Assembly (NCBI GenBank): GCA_035578175.1
Contig: JAQMRL010000016.1
Span: 4,014,721 to 4,078,720 of the forward strand
Length of the DNA stretch: 64,000 nt
Origin: Catonia carolina
Taxonomy: Eukaryota; Arthropoda; Insecta; Hemiptera; Achilidae
Direction of reading: 5' to 3'
The stretch's first letter is position 1, and each line of letters begins with the position of its first letter. This document shows, in pieces, positions 21,361-35,011 of the stretch. Under the pieces are notes generated by a model. The model saw only the letters and a list, made by a program, of their open reading frames with translations, made no database searches and was not told where the DNA came from. Both the position numbers and the translations under genes were made by a program.

Positions 21361-23235
21361 ACTTTCTCTTGCCTATATAAATATATTGGAAGGAAAGTAT
21401 CATTCCATGTTGATTTTTGAAAACGAGTTTTCACCGGATATATATGTTTTCAGAGTAGCTGAACCCAAAAAACATATTTTCAGCGATTGGTCTTGGTGTG
21501 TGTGAAAAAAATATCTTAAGAACGGAACATTGTACAATATTGAAACGTAAGTTAGGTACTACTAAAGGACCTGACACGAACATTTTCATTAAATTGCTTA
21601 AGAGAAAGAAGTAGTTTATTAGTGTCATTGTTCAATTTTTTGTGATTTCCCAAAAACAGCTATTAGTGTTTTTTTTTTAAAAACGTCTCATTTAATAAAA
21701 TTTTTATGATCTATGTGATCATGTAGGCACTTATTGCTGAAATTCTTGGGCAGGCTGTGCTCTCATTGGAAAAAAAATAGTTTCAAAGATTGCGGCCTTA
21801 ATATGCATTTAGGGCAAAAGTGTATACAATCAAAATTGTAGCACATTTAAAAACCTACAACTTTTATTTCAAATTTAATACAAATTATTGTATTCTGTAC
21901 AATGCTTAGTTTAGTTGCAATAGCAACTTTCTGTTGCTGCTTATTTTGCAAGAAAATAAGTAAAAAATATCTGGAGTGAAACACTCATGCAACTTTCTCT
22001 TCCCAATGCAAATAATTACCAATGTAACTTAACATTAGTAATAAAACATTAGAAATAAACAAGGAACTAACCTTATTTTAATCATGAGTGAGACGCAAAA
22101 CGAAAATCGACCTGTTTGACTTAAAAATACGGAAAATCTTTCTTTCACACTAAACTAGGCTCTGTAGAGAAAAATGCTTTAAATAACAGTTGTACATCTT
22201 TTAATTTCCTATAAATTTGAATATATATATACTTTTGTCGTAAAATGCATACTAAGGTCGAAATCTTAAAAAAATCGATTTTTCACACGCTTTCGTGAGA
22301 AAAAAAAGAAAATCGCTAATTACCGCTAAACTAATCGTTATGCAAAAAAATGTTTGACATTAATGTTTTAGAATTTTTAATTCTCTTAATTTTGTATTAC
22401 ATAATTTTTTGCGCTTAAATGCATATTAAACTTGTAAACTTAAAAAAAAATTTTTACTTAAATTTACTTAATTTTTTCTTAAAACAAAATCATAGGAACA
22501 GTTTTTGAGAAATTCACAAAAAAGTATAAAAAATTTTCGAATAAACTACTACTTCCGGTTCACAGATTTTGATGCTAATGTTCGTATCAGGTCCGGTAGT
22601 GGTATGTAACTAAAGTTTCAAGTTTCACGTTCATACGATGTTCCCTTCTTGAGATATTCTGTTCACACACACACACAGACCAATCTCTAAAAGCATGTTT
22701 TTTTGGGTTTGGTGGGTCTGAACACTTGTAGATCCAGTAAAAACTCGATTTCGAAAAATTGACATGAAACAACAATTCCTTCCTATATATTTATATAGGC
22801 AAGAGAAAGTAAAAATCGGACTGTTTTGACAACTTTTATTTCAAACTTTCTCTGTACAACGCTTAGTCTAGTGGCAATTAGTGATTTTCAGTAACTTTTC
22901 ATCAAAATCAGTAAATAAATGAGATTTTTCAAGATTGCGCCAGTAGTACGCACTTTACAACAAAAATTTTACATATAATACAAAGTTATAAAAATTTCTA
23001 ATATCTACAACTATTCTTTCAAGCATTTTCTGCTGCAGAGCCTACTTTAGCGCCAATTGGTGATTTTCCATATTTTTAAATTCTACAGCTGGGTTGACTT
23101 TCGTTTCACATCATTTACTCACGATTTCAATTAGGTTATGCTTTTAATTTTCACTGTTTACTCATGAATAAACATAACATATATTGTTCATTATCTACAT
23201 TGGCATGAGAGAGTAGTGTGAGTGTTTCACACCAA
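21361..23235 (+). mobile_element. Old HINE-like element split by a younger one (block K, unit 2)
   Basis: It begins ACTTTCTCTTGCC at 21361 and ends TTTCACACCA at 23235, diverged from the main family throughout. At 21970-22810 a minus-oriented HINE interrupts it. The same nested pair is present in unit 3 (38506-40650) and partly in unit 4 (58517-59995). Confidence 0.75.
21970..22810 (-). mobile_element. HINE-like element nested in an older one
   Basis: Starts TCTGGAGTGAAACACTCATG and ends GGCAAGAGAAAGT; 841 bp with a deletion in the CATGGCGCC region. Orthologues at 39119-40002 and 58659-59572. Confidence 0.8.
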
Positions 23236-23249
23236 TTTTTTTAGTTTTT

Positions 23250-23396
23250 TTAAGTCATATCAACATCTTGGTTATTAGTGACTACACTGCGTTTGGACTT
23301 GTAATAATTTTCCACACCCTGGCCAGGAATCGAACCAGATACCTCAGCTTTGCAGCGGAGCTTGCTAACCACTGGGCCACCTCTGTGGACAATGTG
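23250..23396 (-). mobile_element. SINE-C, tRNA-derived
   Basis: The minus strand has a tRNA-like head with an A box (TGGCCCAGTGG) and a B box (GGTTCGATTCC), the tail GTCACTAATAACCAAGATGTTG and an A-rich end. The same insertion is at 40666-40812 and 60008-60156. A plus-strand relative is at 55106. It begins a few bases after the old HINE end. Confidence 0.8.
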
Positions 23397-24339
23397 TATG
23401 GATCGTATTAGATATAGTAACATAATGTCTTCAAAATACTCTAAATTTCTGATAAAATCAAACAAAGTGGAGCTCCCATTGAAATTTGCCCATCTTTTTG
23501 TTTGTATATTTCACTGTTACATTCAAAATGATTTCGTGTAGTACAAACCCTTTGTAGGTGATCAACACCTGACTTTATTGCATTACACGGATAATTACGA
23601 GTATATTCACTCAAGGTAAGCTTACGATGGTTTTTTTTCTTTAATTAACTATACATAGACTATATTAATAAAAATTGACTTGCAGCAAAATTTACTAGCG
23701 ATAGGAATATAATTTTTTATGAGATGTGGAACAAAATCATCGTATGAAATGCGATATACCACAATCTTTTATTCAGTGTGATTAGAAATGAATAGATAAT
23801 TACTTCCTTTTAAAATTATGTCAAAGCATTCATTGTGTGTTAAATAAACAAGTATAAGAGGCCTACTGTCAATCAGAAATAGGTTGGTGAACAGGTCGTT
23901 GAAAATGCATACGTCTTAGGTAAGCTAGGCTAGGCGTCCGGCACAAATTGGCAACGTGTGGCGAGATTAACCAACCCGCCACAAATCTACAATTTAAAAA
24001 ATGAATTCCAAACGACTCAGCTGCCACTGAACTAAATGAATAATTGATTTATATTATTCAATCCACTGCGAATCCAACAGTCTCTGTCGTGAATTCAGAA
24101 AGTTACCAGTTGGCGCAAGAGGAATGGGTCGCTAAAAGTGCAAAAAGAAATAAAATAAAAAAGCTCTGGTCCTGAGATTCAATGTGCACAATAGAAACAC
24201 TCTAATCTACACTCTGATGAACTTTCACTAAAATTGGATGATTATGTACAGATTTCTACGCCAATAAGTTTGCACATCCGTAAGTCTCCAAAAACGGTTA
24301 TTTTTTTTGTTCTTATGTTAATATCACTTGTAAAAAAAA
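23397..24339. repeat. Block D, unit 2
   Basis: Shared with 40813-41730 and 60157-61986 (GTGGAGCTCCCATTGAAATT, AGGTGATCAACACCTGAC, GCTAGGCTAGGCGTCCGGC). It contains two informative empty sites (about 23666-23676 and 24297-24310). AGGTGATCAACACCT is a near-palindrome. No gene. Confidence 0.6.
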
Positions 24340-25246
24340 TCTGGTGTGAAACACTCACACAATTTTCTCTTGCCAATGCAAATAATTAACAATAAACCTA
24401 ACATTAGTAATAAAACTCTAGAAATAATCAAAAAACTAACCTCAAACAACAACCTTATTTTAGTCATGAGTGAAAGACGCAAAGTGTAAATCAACCTTAG
24501 TTTGGGTTAAAAATATGGAAAATTACTCTTTCACGCTAAAGTAGGTTCTGTAGAGAAAAATGTTTAAATTAAAAGTTGTAGATCTTATATTTTCCTATAA
24601 ATACACTTTTGTCGTAAAATGCATACGAAGACCGAAATCATAAAATAAATTGATTTTTCACACACTTTTGTGAGAAAAAACAGAAAATCGCTAATTACCG
24701 CTAAACTAAGCGTTTTACAAAAAAATGTTTGTATTAAAAGTTGTAGGACTTGAAATTTTTACAACTTTTATTGTGGCGATAACATGCATAACAAAGTCGT
24801 AATCCTAAAAAAACAATTTTTTACGCAAAAACAGGCTCACCAAGAATTTTAGCAAACATGGTGCCTACCCTTTCTTGTACAGCATAAAAAATTTAGTAAA
24901 CCAGGCGATTTTTAAAAAAAATTATAGGACTGGTTTTTTAGAAAATCACAAAAAAGAGAAAAATTACACGAATAAACTACTACTTCCGGTTGACCGTATT
25001 CAATGAAAATGATCTTGTTGGGTCCGGTAGTGGTAAGTAACTTAAGTTTCAAGTTTCAAGTTTGTACGATGTTCCGTTCTTAAGATATTCTGTATACACA
25101 CACACACTTACAGACCAATCGCTAAAAACATATTTTTTGGGTTCAGGGGGTCTGACAACATGTAGATCCGGTGAAAACTCAATTTTGAAAAATTGACGTA
25201 AAAACAATACTATCCTTCCTATACATTCATATAGGCAAGAGAAAGT
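24340..25246 (-). mobile_element. HINE-like element, complete
   Basis: 907 bp; TCTGGTGTGAAACACTCAC to GGCAAGAGAAAGT. Shared with unit 1 (1683-2562). The empty site in unit 3 is a run of nine A's at about 42700-42709 followed by TAGACAAAAATTTC. Confidence 0.85.
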
Positions 25247-27150
25247 AAAAGTATAGACAAAAATTTCAACTTTTCACCGTTCCACGCAATTAAACCAGCA
25301 TTAATTTGACATATAGTGCGTTACAATCGATGCCATATTCTTTTAACAATTGAGCTTCAAACTCAGGTTACTATTATGTTTGACACGGACATTGCACACT
25401 CTTACCAATGTAACAGACACACACTATTCTGCTTCAAACAGGTGGCAACACTGCAACAATCCATCATCTGGTTACAACATGAACCTTCTTAATCGAATAC
25501 CTATAATATATACTATTAATTCTGTTCACATAAAGTAGTATCAAAATTTTACTCTTTAGAAAAATATCTAAACAGAAATAATTATAATGAATTTCCAGAA
25601 TTTAAATTTAATGAAATAAAAGAAACACACCTTTAATGAAAATTCACTAAATTGGCTAGTTTTCTTGGATACTGAATTGTCAATGAGACTTCCTTTTCCA
25701 ATGATATTTAAGATTCAGTCCCAGCACAGGATGGTATCTCAAGTAATTTATGTTGTGGCGTACTTCAAGGCTGCCTGCGCCTTGAAGAAAAGTGCCATGA
25801 AAAGAATAACATTAGGTCCAACTGAAATACAATGTACATTCACCATACATGCATGTACCAATGTGGACATATTTTCATATCAATGGTTACTTCTAACCAA
25901 TCATTTTCACTTGTAATCAGCAACAGCACAAGACAATGCTACAGAAAATGCCTAATAGATTTCTTTACAAGAATCATTTAACTGCTGGGACATATAATAG
26001 CTTCTTTCTTTACAAAGTGCCATATTTATTTTCAACAAGTTGCAAAGTTAAGTGACGGGCATCTTCCCAAATATTACTTGGGAAGAAAAGATGTTGCTTG
26101 TTAAACAATGGGTGATTATTTTATGTGTTTGAACTTTTTGAAAACCAATTTTAGGAATCTTTCATTTTCAAAGTTTGAGGTTATGATTTACCCCTCAAAG
26201 TTAATCTTTGGTACACATAAATAAGTTGGTTTCCCTTTCACCGATTAATAGGACCTCGGATACTATAATGATGTTTTCATGAAGTTCGTAAAGTTGTAAA
26301 AACCATCTGACCTCGTTAAACAAAAATGTCCGTCAGAGCCAAATTAAACACTGACCGAATCGTTTTCACAACTGATCACTAAAACGTCTCTAATTAAATC
26401 TCCAGTGCCCACTTGATTAGAATAAATACACATTCTCTATTAAACTTTTCATTTAACCGTGTTCACAATAAGTTTCCCTTCTCACACATAACCTGAAAAG
26501 ATTTTAATACACTTCATCTAATGAATAAAACAAAAACATAATTTACCAATCAGTTAGTTTGGTCGACTGTAGATTCTTCGAATCCACTATCCAATTTTCT
26601 ATAATAACCTTTTACTGTTTAATAGTACTAATTGTTTTCTCCTAGTTTATTTACTAACACACAATCAACTTCTGTTCTCACCATGAAATGAAAGGCATCA
26701 AGTTTTGTAAATGGAAAACTGTCGCTAGATAGCGCAACTGTATGTGGTGATATGTTTTAAAAATACTTTATTTGCATTGGTTAAAAATACAATTGAACTA
26801 GAAAAGAATTAAATTTTACAGAACAAAATATTTGACAACAGTCAGTGGAAATAAGTGCAAATAACTTCACCCAATGTTCCATCCTCAAAAATCTCACATT
26901 ATTCGGTTTTTATTAAAGTATGATTTGAAGCATCTTACAAGTGGACTTAACCGTACCAATAATTTTCATAACAACATTAAGCCTAGTTTGCACGGGTCCA
27001 CTATTAAAGGAGAATAGATTAGGATTTTAGTACTTGATTTTTTTGGATACGTCGTTTTATAAAAGTAGAGTGCAGTTGAATTAAAAGTAAAACAAACCTG
27101 GAGCTATCGTGGGCGAAAGGAGCCGTAGCCGCCGGTCAGGGGCTCGGCTA
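25247..27150. repeat. Block X, unit 2
   Basis: Near-copy of 2563-4448 over its whole length, including the GGCGAAAGGAGCCGTAGCCG end. The ORFs at 25350 and 25665 are short and shared with the other units only as repeats. Confidence 0.65.
25631..25774 (-). other. Candidate spliced exon, block X unit 2
   Basis: 144 bases with donor AAAG|GTGTGT at 25631 and the acceptor AG at 25775. Upstream on the minus strand a small rearrangement (GCGCCTTGAAG) altered the pyrimidine tract, leaving GCGCAG. Confidence 0.3.
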
Positions 27151-27392
27151 AATTTTCATTCAGAGCTTTTTTCTGTACAGAGCCTAGTTTAGCGTAAATG
27201 AGTGATTTTCTGTATTTTTAAGGCAAACTAAAGTTGATTTTCATTTTGCGTCTTTCACTCATGATTAAAATTAGATTATGTTTATTGGGGTTAGTTTTTT
27301 GTTTATTTCTAATGTTTTATTACTAATGTTAGGTTATATTGTTAAATATTTGCATTGGCATAAGAAAGTTGTGTGAGTGTTTCACAACCAGA
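27151..27392 (+). mobile_element. HINE-like 3' fragment
   Basis: Counterpart of 4449-4691, ending GGCATAAGAAAGTTGTGTG and TTTCACAACCAGA. Confidence 0.75.
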
Positions 27393-27804
27393 TTTTTTTA
27401 GATTAGTTTCCTTAGTATTAATTCAAATACAAATGCAATTAGTTAAAATAGAAAACAAAATTGTAACGTTTTATCTTGCATGCTATGTCAAATTACAATA
27501 AATTTTTTTTATTCTTTGTCAGTTTATGAATTTTTACATTTGAGATGACCTCAAAAAAATCTGTTACGGGATGTTAAATATTTGAGATATCAATTATTTG
27601 ATGACATCACATGATTCAGCACACAATGTTACATCAGTAAGAGATGACATCTGACAGAGACAAAAAGAGTAAACACCAATTGAACAACATCATCACAGTT
27701 CATGAAATATTAACCCACTTTCATTGCAATTTCACAAATATTAGTGTTAATTAACCTTTTTTTTAAAAATTCTGTAACTTTTTTATAAATAACAGTGAAA
27801 AAAA
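27393..27804. repeat. Spacer between inverted HINE fragments, unit 2
   Basis: Paralogue of 4692-5098 (AATGTTACATCAGTAAGAG). Nothing else recognised. Confidence 0.45.
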
Positions 27805-28189
27805 TCTGGTATATAACACTCACACAACTGTATCTTGCAAATGGAAATATTTAACAATAACCCTAACATTAGTAATTAAGCATTAGAAATAAACAAAAAA
27901 ACTAACCCCAATAAACATATCCTAATTTTAATCACGAGTGAAAGCCCAAATTAAAATCAACTTCAGTTTGGCTTAAAAATACAAAAAAATCACTCTTTTA
28001 TCACGTTTAACTAGCCTCTGTAAAGAAAAATGCTATAAATAAAACTTGTAGAGCTTTTAATTTTCTTATAAATTATATTATATACACTTTTGTTGTAAAA
28101 TGCATGCTAAAGCTGCAATCTTAAAAACACATTTATTTTTTCACGTTTTCGTGAGAAAAAAACAGAAAATCACTACTTACTGCTTAACT
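27805..28189 (-). mobile_element. HINE-like 3' part
   Basis: TCTGGTATATAACACTCAC through the first core repeat, breaking at CTGCTTAAC against X'. It is shorter than its unit 1 and unit 3 counterparts. Confidence 0.65.
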
Positions 28190-30256
28190 TTTTGACTTGG
28201 GTCCTTTTTCCCATGGACAGTCACATACTATTAATTCAGTATGCATAAATTACTTTTTAAATTTTCCTTTTTAAAAAAACATTAAAACCGAAATAATTAC
28301 AATGAATTTCACAAAATTTCAATTTTAATGAAATAAAAAAAATTTACCTTTAATGAAAATTCACTTAATTGGCTAGTTTTCTTGGATACTGAATTGTGAA
28401 TGAGACTTCTTTTCCAATGATATTTAAGATTCAGTCCCAGCACAGGATGGTATCTCAAGTAATTTGTGTTGTGGTGTACTTCAAGGCTGCCTGCGCACAA
28501 GAAAACAATAACATTAGGTCCAACTGAAATACAATGTACATTCACCATACATGCATGTACCAATGTGGACATATTTTCATATCAATGGTTACTTCTAGCC
28601 AATAATTTTCACCTGTAATCAGCAACAGCACAAGACAATGCTACAGAAAATGCATAATAGATTTCTTTACATGAACCACTTGGACTTAAGTTTAATACAT
28701 CAAATTTATTCTGGCTTCCTTTCTTTACAAACTATGACACATTTATTATCAACAAATTGCTTAATAAAGTCACGGGCATCTTTCAAAATATTATTTGGGA
28801 AGGCAAGAATTTGCTGGTTAAACAATGGCTATTTTATACCTCTGAACTTTTTTAAAAAACCGACTTTAAAGAAACATTTCGATTCCGAAGTTTGAGGTTA
28901 TGTTTTACACCTTACAACTTAATCTTCGGTACAAATAAATAAGTTGGTTTTGTCTGTAACGATTAAATATTAATTAAGATTAATAGGACCTCGTGTACTA
29001 TCATGTTTCCTTGAAGCTACAAAGTTGTAAAAACCGTCTGACCTTGTCGCAAAAAGTCGGTTAAAGCAAAAGTCAATATAGTATGCAGAATCGTTCATTA
29101 AACGATCACAAATTTTTAAAACAATTAACTAGATTCGTCATTTCTAGACCACGTTACAGGGCATGACCCAAGGAAAAATGAAACTAGTTCGGATCTTGTA
29201 AACACTGACCGAATAATTTTCACAACTGAACAATAAACAGTCTCTAATTAAATCTGCAGTGCCCAGTACTCTTAAGCAAATACACATTCTCCAATAAACT
29301 TTTCATTAAACCGTGTTCACAATAAGTTTCACTTCTCATACATAACCTGAAAAGATTCCAAAACACGTCGTCTAGTGAATAAAACATAATTTACCAATCA
29401 GTTAGTTTGGTCGACTGCAGATTCTTGAATCCACTATCCAATTTTCTATAATAATCTATTACTGTTTATTAGTACTAATTCTTTTCTTCTAGTTTATTTA
29501 CTAACACACGATCACTTCCTTCCCACCTTAAAACCAAGAGTCCATTTTGTAAATTAAAAAACTGTCGCTAGATAGCTCAACTATACGGTGTTGATACGTT
29601 TTTAAAGTCAATAAATACAGAACCGTTTATTAAGAGATCGCCAATTTTTAAAATAATCAATTAACTAGATTCATTATTTCTGGACCACGTTACAAAGTAT
29701 GACCCTAGGCCAAATGAAACAAGTTCCATCTTGTAAACACTGACCGAATAATTTTCACGACCGAACACAAAACCGTCTCTAATTAAATCTGCAGTGCCCA
29801 GTACACTTATTAGAATAACCGAATACACATCCTCTATTAAACTTTTTATAAGTTTCAACTTCCAAACATAACCTGAAAAGATTTTAATGCTCTTCATTTA
29901 GTGAATAAAACGAAAACACAATTTACCAATCAGTTAGTTTGGTCGACTGCAGATTCTTCGAACCCACTATCCACTTTTCTATAATAGCGTATTACTGTTT
30001 AATAGTACAAATTGTTTTCTTCACGTTTAATTACAAACACACGAGATCACTTTTCCTATTCAACTAAAATAAAAAGCGTCATTATGTAAATAGAAAAACT
30101 GCCGCTAGATAGCGCAACTATGCGGTGTTGATTCGTTTTTAAAAACGTTATTTCCATCGGTTAAAATAATTATAATATTGATACTACAAAGGAATTTAAT
30201 TATAATTATAGAATAATCACATGAAATAAGTAAATGCTTCAACCATTGGTTACATC
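28190..30256. repeat. Block X', unit 2, with a 535-bp tandem duplication
   Basis: Same layout as 5594-7198. The terminal part is present twice: AGTCAATA...TTCTAGACCACGTTACAGGGC from about 29071 and again from about 29606, period about 535 bp. Units 1 and 3 have one copy. The ORF at 29661-29897 (minus) is a by-product. Confidence 0.6.
28348..28490 (-). other. Candidate spliced exon, block X' unit 2
   Basis: 143 bases, acceptor TTGTGCGCAG and donor AAAG|GTAAAT. The longest frame (SLEVHHNTNYLRYHPVLGLN) is open for most of it in this copy. Confidence 0.38.
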
Positions 30257-31302
30257 TGTTTGCTAATGATACTTCAATCATAAACAACAGTTTACTGCTT
30301 GATTGTCTCGAAGTGAATACCCATAGGCCTACATATTAAAATAGAATCCGTAGTCAAATTTTTGAATGAATTAATGTTAACAGTTAATGGGAAAAACTGT
30401 CAGTACTTACAGTTCAAAACCAAACACAATGTAAGGGAAAACAGAGAAGTGAATGTCTTTATGAATATCCTAGATCATGAGCAAACAGTGAAGTTTCTAG
30501 GAGTGTCACTAGACAGGACTCTATAATGGGATTATTATACTGATCAAATTTGTGGTAATATATCTTCTGGGGTATTTGCATTAAAACAAATTGCCAGATT
30601 AAATGATAAAAAATGGCTAATGCCAGCTTATCATGGTTTAATTTTATCTTACATCAGGTATGCTATATTAGTATGGGGTAATTCATCACAGTGTAACATG
30701 GTAGGAGTTTTTAAAATACAAAAAAACCCTTTTAGGTGTATGATGGGAGTCAACCGCCTTACCTCATGCAGATCTCTATTTAAAGAGCTGTAAAATTGCT
30801 GACAGTTCCTTCTTTGTACATTTTTGAAGTGATAATGTACGTGAAGCAAAATACGTTTTTACAGAATTTAGATGTTCACGACCACTACACAAGAAACAGA
30901 ATCAATTATTATGTTGCTAATCACAACACTAAATGTTTGAACAAAAACCAACTTATGCAGGTAGAAAATACATAAATAAATCGCCACAAGGTTTAAAAAG
31001 TTGTGACAATATGTCATTTTAAAAAAAAGTAAAACAATATTTGATTGATGAAACATTTTACAGTGTGCAAGAATTCCTTTCTAAATAGTTTTTGGTTGAA
31101 AAGTATTTAACTTCTAATTAAACAAATATTGTGCACTATTTGATACAAATAGGTTCATGACAAGCCTACTGAAGTAAGCAGTAGCAGAAACAAATTTTTG
31201 GTGGTAAGTGATGAATTTATCATTGTGATAAACTTTCAGTATATCAGTTTTATCTTAACGTGTCCTATACTCCCTATGGAGTCTACAGGATGGAAAAAAA
31301 AA
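30257..31302 (+). pseudogene. CR1/jockey-like LINE (alpha), 3' half, broken
   Basis: Begins inside the FADD region, which reads FANDTS at about 30259-30276, and continues with fragments of VKFLGVSLDRTL, QIARLNDKKW, ILVWGNSSQCN, KNPFRCMMGVN, LTVPSLYIFEV and DYYVANHN in shifting frames. The UTR has one GACAAGCCTACTGA copy, a degraded terminal hairpin and an A tract (31294-31302). It shares its left flank, ending GGTTACATC, with the LINE at 7199 although its 5' breakpoint is about 0.9 kb further into the element. Confidence 0.85.
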
Positions 31303-31737
31303 TTCTTAAAAATCATGTATTAATTCAATTTTATTTAAATCTGATATGAAATATTGAATTCAGTAAAATGATACCAATGATTATTATAAGAACACTAGAA
31401 ACACTAAAAAACATTCGTCACCATTTTGTTAATCAGTCTCGTTAACTCAATTAGATCTTTCTGTGAGTGAACCATTTCACCTCGGATGTTCTCTGTCATA
31501 AAATTTTTGTCACCATCCATCCTTAACTGATCCCATTAAAGGCGCATTTACACGTGCAACGATTTGCTGGCGCTAGTATTGATGCCAGTAGAGGTTTACA
31601 CATTAAACGCTTTTTGTCGTGGCAGTTTCATTTTATTTTGCTGTTGTGTAGTGTCAACTTGGTGACAGCTTGCAGAAGAGTGATTTGTTACATTGGTATT
31701 GATAGTTTGAAGGTCTGTTTGAAGATGAACACTTTTC
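31303..31737. other. Unit 2-specific spacer
   Basis: No counterpart in units 1 or 3. It contains AAAGGCGCATTTACACGTGC near 31540, which looks like a DNA-transposon terminus, but no matching partner was found. The ORF at 31554-31793 is not accepted. Origin unknown. Confidence 0.3.
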
Positions 31738-31851
31738 GCAAAAAACATGTTTTTTTTAGGTTCAGGGGTTCTGAAGACATGTATATACTGTGAAAAATCA
31801 ACATGTAAACAATACTTTCCTTTCTATATATTCATATAAGCAAGAGAAAGT
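31738..31851 (-). mobile_element. HINE-like 5' fragment
   Basis: The last 114 bp of a minus-oriented element (ACATGTTTTTTTTAGGTTCA to CAAGAGAAAGT), paralogous to the end of 10386-10972 and to 50440-50709. Confidence 0.7.
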
Positions 31852-33185
31852 AAAACAGACTAAACATGACAAACTGGAAATAGACTATTACAATATAACA
31901 GTTACCAAATTATGTATTTAGTTGACAGCCTCAACTGAACTTACACATTCAGTCATTAGACAATAATGTATTGTGACACTTATCTCTAAGGTCCGTTTCG
32001 GGATCTAGGTAAATTAAATAATTAACACACTATATTTTAAGAATTACAACTATTATTTATTGCAAACTAAAAATTACAAGAACAGTTAAAGTGTCTTAAA
32101 CTACATGTAACCATTTGTGCGTTATATTTCTATTTCTCAGAAACCCTATTTTTTATTTACTATTATTATTTAAATTAACACCTTTTAAAAGTTGGTACTT
32201 TTAGAGAATTCTTCAACACTCTTTCCTTTCAGATATTGTCACGATATAAATTTGTTTAAACATTGAACATTTCTATTTGTAAAACTGTAAGTGCCCAGTT
32301 ACTATCAACTGATTGTCATTGGTTCACGATTTACATTTTACAAGTAAGCAGTGACATGCGTCCACATTACTCTGTCCTAACAATGTTTTTCTAGTCTGCA
32401 AGTTGAAATTTTTCCATTTACAAATGTATAGGAGGTATTACTGATTGGTAATCTCCTTATATTTACAGTCTTCATTGCTTGCCGTTCCATTTCCCAACTG
32501 TGAAAATATTTTAAAACATCAACAACATTGTTTTCCCAGTTTTTACTCAATGCAGTACTCACAAGTGTGAAGTATTAGTTGTCAAAATAAAATATGCAAA
32601 GTTATTAAATGACACGTTTCAGTAACGCTGTGCAAATACCATGCGGTGAAACAGCTTTTATAAAATACAGTTGGGACTCAATTGAGAAATTTAAAAATGC
32701 CATAAGCAGATCTTAATTTTTAACACAATTATTTACACAACTTTATTACAAAACGTATTTGTTGGCAAGAAAGAGACTACAATATTTGAATGGATCTCCT
32801 CCAGTAAAGAACAGAGCTAAACATTAATTGGCGAGGTAGTGATGGAATTAGTGAAATTATTTATATAGGCCGCGCGCGCCACACATTTCCAAGCTCGCTG
32901 TTGTAATGCCTAGTGAGTCATTCTACTATCGTTTTAGTGTAACATATTACAGTTAGTGTTGTTGAAAATATAAACCATAAACAATGACATATTAGGCTGG
33001 GTACAGACAGACGGTGTCACATGATACAACGGTAACATGCAGTTGATGCGACATCACATTTTTCAATGGTTGTTAATACACACGCATGTCATTCATGTCC
33101 ACTACCGCTCAATGTTGGCCGCCCGCCGTGCGGTAAACGCGTGCCAACGCGCCTTCGGTCTCTAATTACCCTTAAAATAATGACT
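31852..33185. repeat. Block E, unit 2
   Basis: Matches 10973-12198 and 13141-13630 without the LINE tail and without the HINE at 12199, so it provides empty sites for both. It keeps the TATATAGGCCGCGCGCGC segment (about 32862-32879). It ends at CCCTTAAAATAATGACTA where a 2.9-kb insertion begins. Confidence 0.65.
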
Positions 33186-33727
33186 ATAGTCACTTGAGTT
33201 CCGAGTTTCCCTTGTTTGCAACGAGGAGTAGAAAGGGAAAAGTATCAGTGCGCATGCGCGACTGCTTTAATTTCAGTACGACAAACATAACAACTTATAC
33301 TACACCCAGAGCATATATAGTTCAGCCGCTCTAAGTTTGCTCCTACTGTCAACAAACCAAAACCAGCTACTACAGGGTGCACGCTAGAGTCCGTGGCTTT
33401 ATGAATGTCGTACTCCTATTAAGTCAACTATTTTTTAAATTATAAGTACTTAAAGTACTAAAAACATCAGTCGTGATATGATGTAGGCCTAACAATTTAA
33501 TTTAGAAAAATACTTTTAGAAGTATTTTGTATTTAAATACTTTTGAAAGTATTTAGTTGGTACTTTTTAATCAGCGTGTACACATTTAGATATAATGCGC
33601 ATGCTCAGTGACGTCATTATTTGTTTACATTAGAAGCAAACTTAGAACGGCTGAACTGTACAGTAAATCGCGGAACCTTTTGTAGGTTAACTGCAGGAAT
33701 ATAACTGTTTGTTACCGTAAACACAAA

Positions 33728-33990
33728 TGTCGGTTTCTAGAAAACGTGGTCAAACTATTCACAGTGCTGAACGCAATGTAATAAAATATCATGAAGTTGA
33801 AGTTAAACAAGAATGCCTGACCGCGGCTCTTAACAAAAGCCGTAAGCAAGGCTAACTACTGTGATGTTTCTCTTTGCACAATTTGAAAAATAAAGAAGGA
33901 AACTAAGGACATGAAGAAGCTATTTTTTAACTGTTTAGTTGACAACTGGTATAAAAAGGAAACGGTTAGGTAGATTGTGACTACACCCTT
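33728..33990 (+). pseudogene. Helix-turn-helix transposase-like N-terminus, broken
   Basis: From the ATG at 33728 the frame reads MSVSRKRGQTIHSAERNVIK and stops after 42 codons. Shifting frame at about 33840 continues with VSLCTI, a TGA, then KIKKETKD, which fits the recognition-helix part of the same domain. It pairs with the related fragment at 9528-9683. No DDE catalytic domain was found downstream, so the element is probably internally deleted. Assignment to IS630/Tc1-like transposases is inferred from motif memory and the TA flanks. Confidence 0.4.
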
Positions 33991-35011
33991 GTCGCCACCG
34001 TGAACACCCACGGCCCAAAACACAAGCGACAGGTCGGTAAGGGTGTAAACAAATAAAAAAATTAGGAAGCGCTGAACCAAAAGAGGAAACGTTGCATGAG
34101 CTAAATAAATCATTCACAAAATAGGTTATAAAAATTTTAATTTATATCAAATAAGACTGGTATATAATACATTAACCATTAAATGCTTAAGTAACAATAT
34201 ATTAAATCGGTGTAGACCGAAAGATCAAAAGGATGAATGCCAAGTAGATAATTCAAAAAAATAATGCTTTTATACTAGAAACTATAGCTTTTGTTGGCCA
34301 ACATTATGTATGTATTTTATAAAGTTTTACTATATTTTTTTTTTAATAACTAATAAATTAGGTTTTCAATAATATCACATTAATATTAATTAAATGATTA
34401 AAGTTCCTTGTTACTTTCATATTTACTGTAAGTTTAACAGAAAAGTAATTAAAAAAATTATTCAAAATTTGCAGAAAACAAAAGAACTTGGGTTGCTGTT
34501 TTAATTTGAGTATAAGATTTTAGTTTTCATGTTACATTAGGTTTTTCCAAAAAAATATATTAATTTTAATATAGCAGTTACAGTTACAGATGACGAAAAT
34601 GCAAGAAAATTCATATACTTTGGGTAACATCTTAACCAAGATTTTCCTGTTGGATCAGTTGTGAATTAAATAAGGATTCGGAGATAGAGTCTTTCAAGTA
34701 AGATGTAAAAATTCGGTTACGCCGATACATAGTTGATGAAAACTGGTGGTTTCACAAAATTAAAATATAATTGACACATACCTCTTTTAAAAAAAACACA
34801 GATTTCGTAAAACACTCACGGCTCCTAGTACACTTGTTTTCGAGAGCGGATAGATACAAAAGCCTCGAAGGTTTCAAACATTTTAAATCAGCAGGAAAAT
34901 CCCATCAAGATGTAATTCTTAAGAAGTTGATAAACATTAGTTTCGGGAATCGAAAACCCAACTTGCAGTGTTGCATTAATCGGAACAGGTTACATCCAAA
35001 CGGTACTCCAA

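Noticed and set aside
31420..31560. Minus-strand frame DQLRMDGDKNF, vaguely like a Harbinger-type transposase
   Set aside because: Too short, and no second motif was found.
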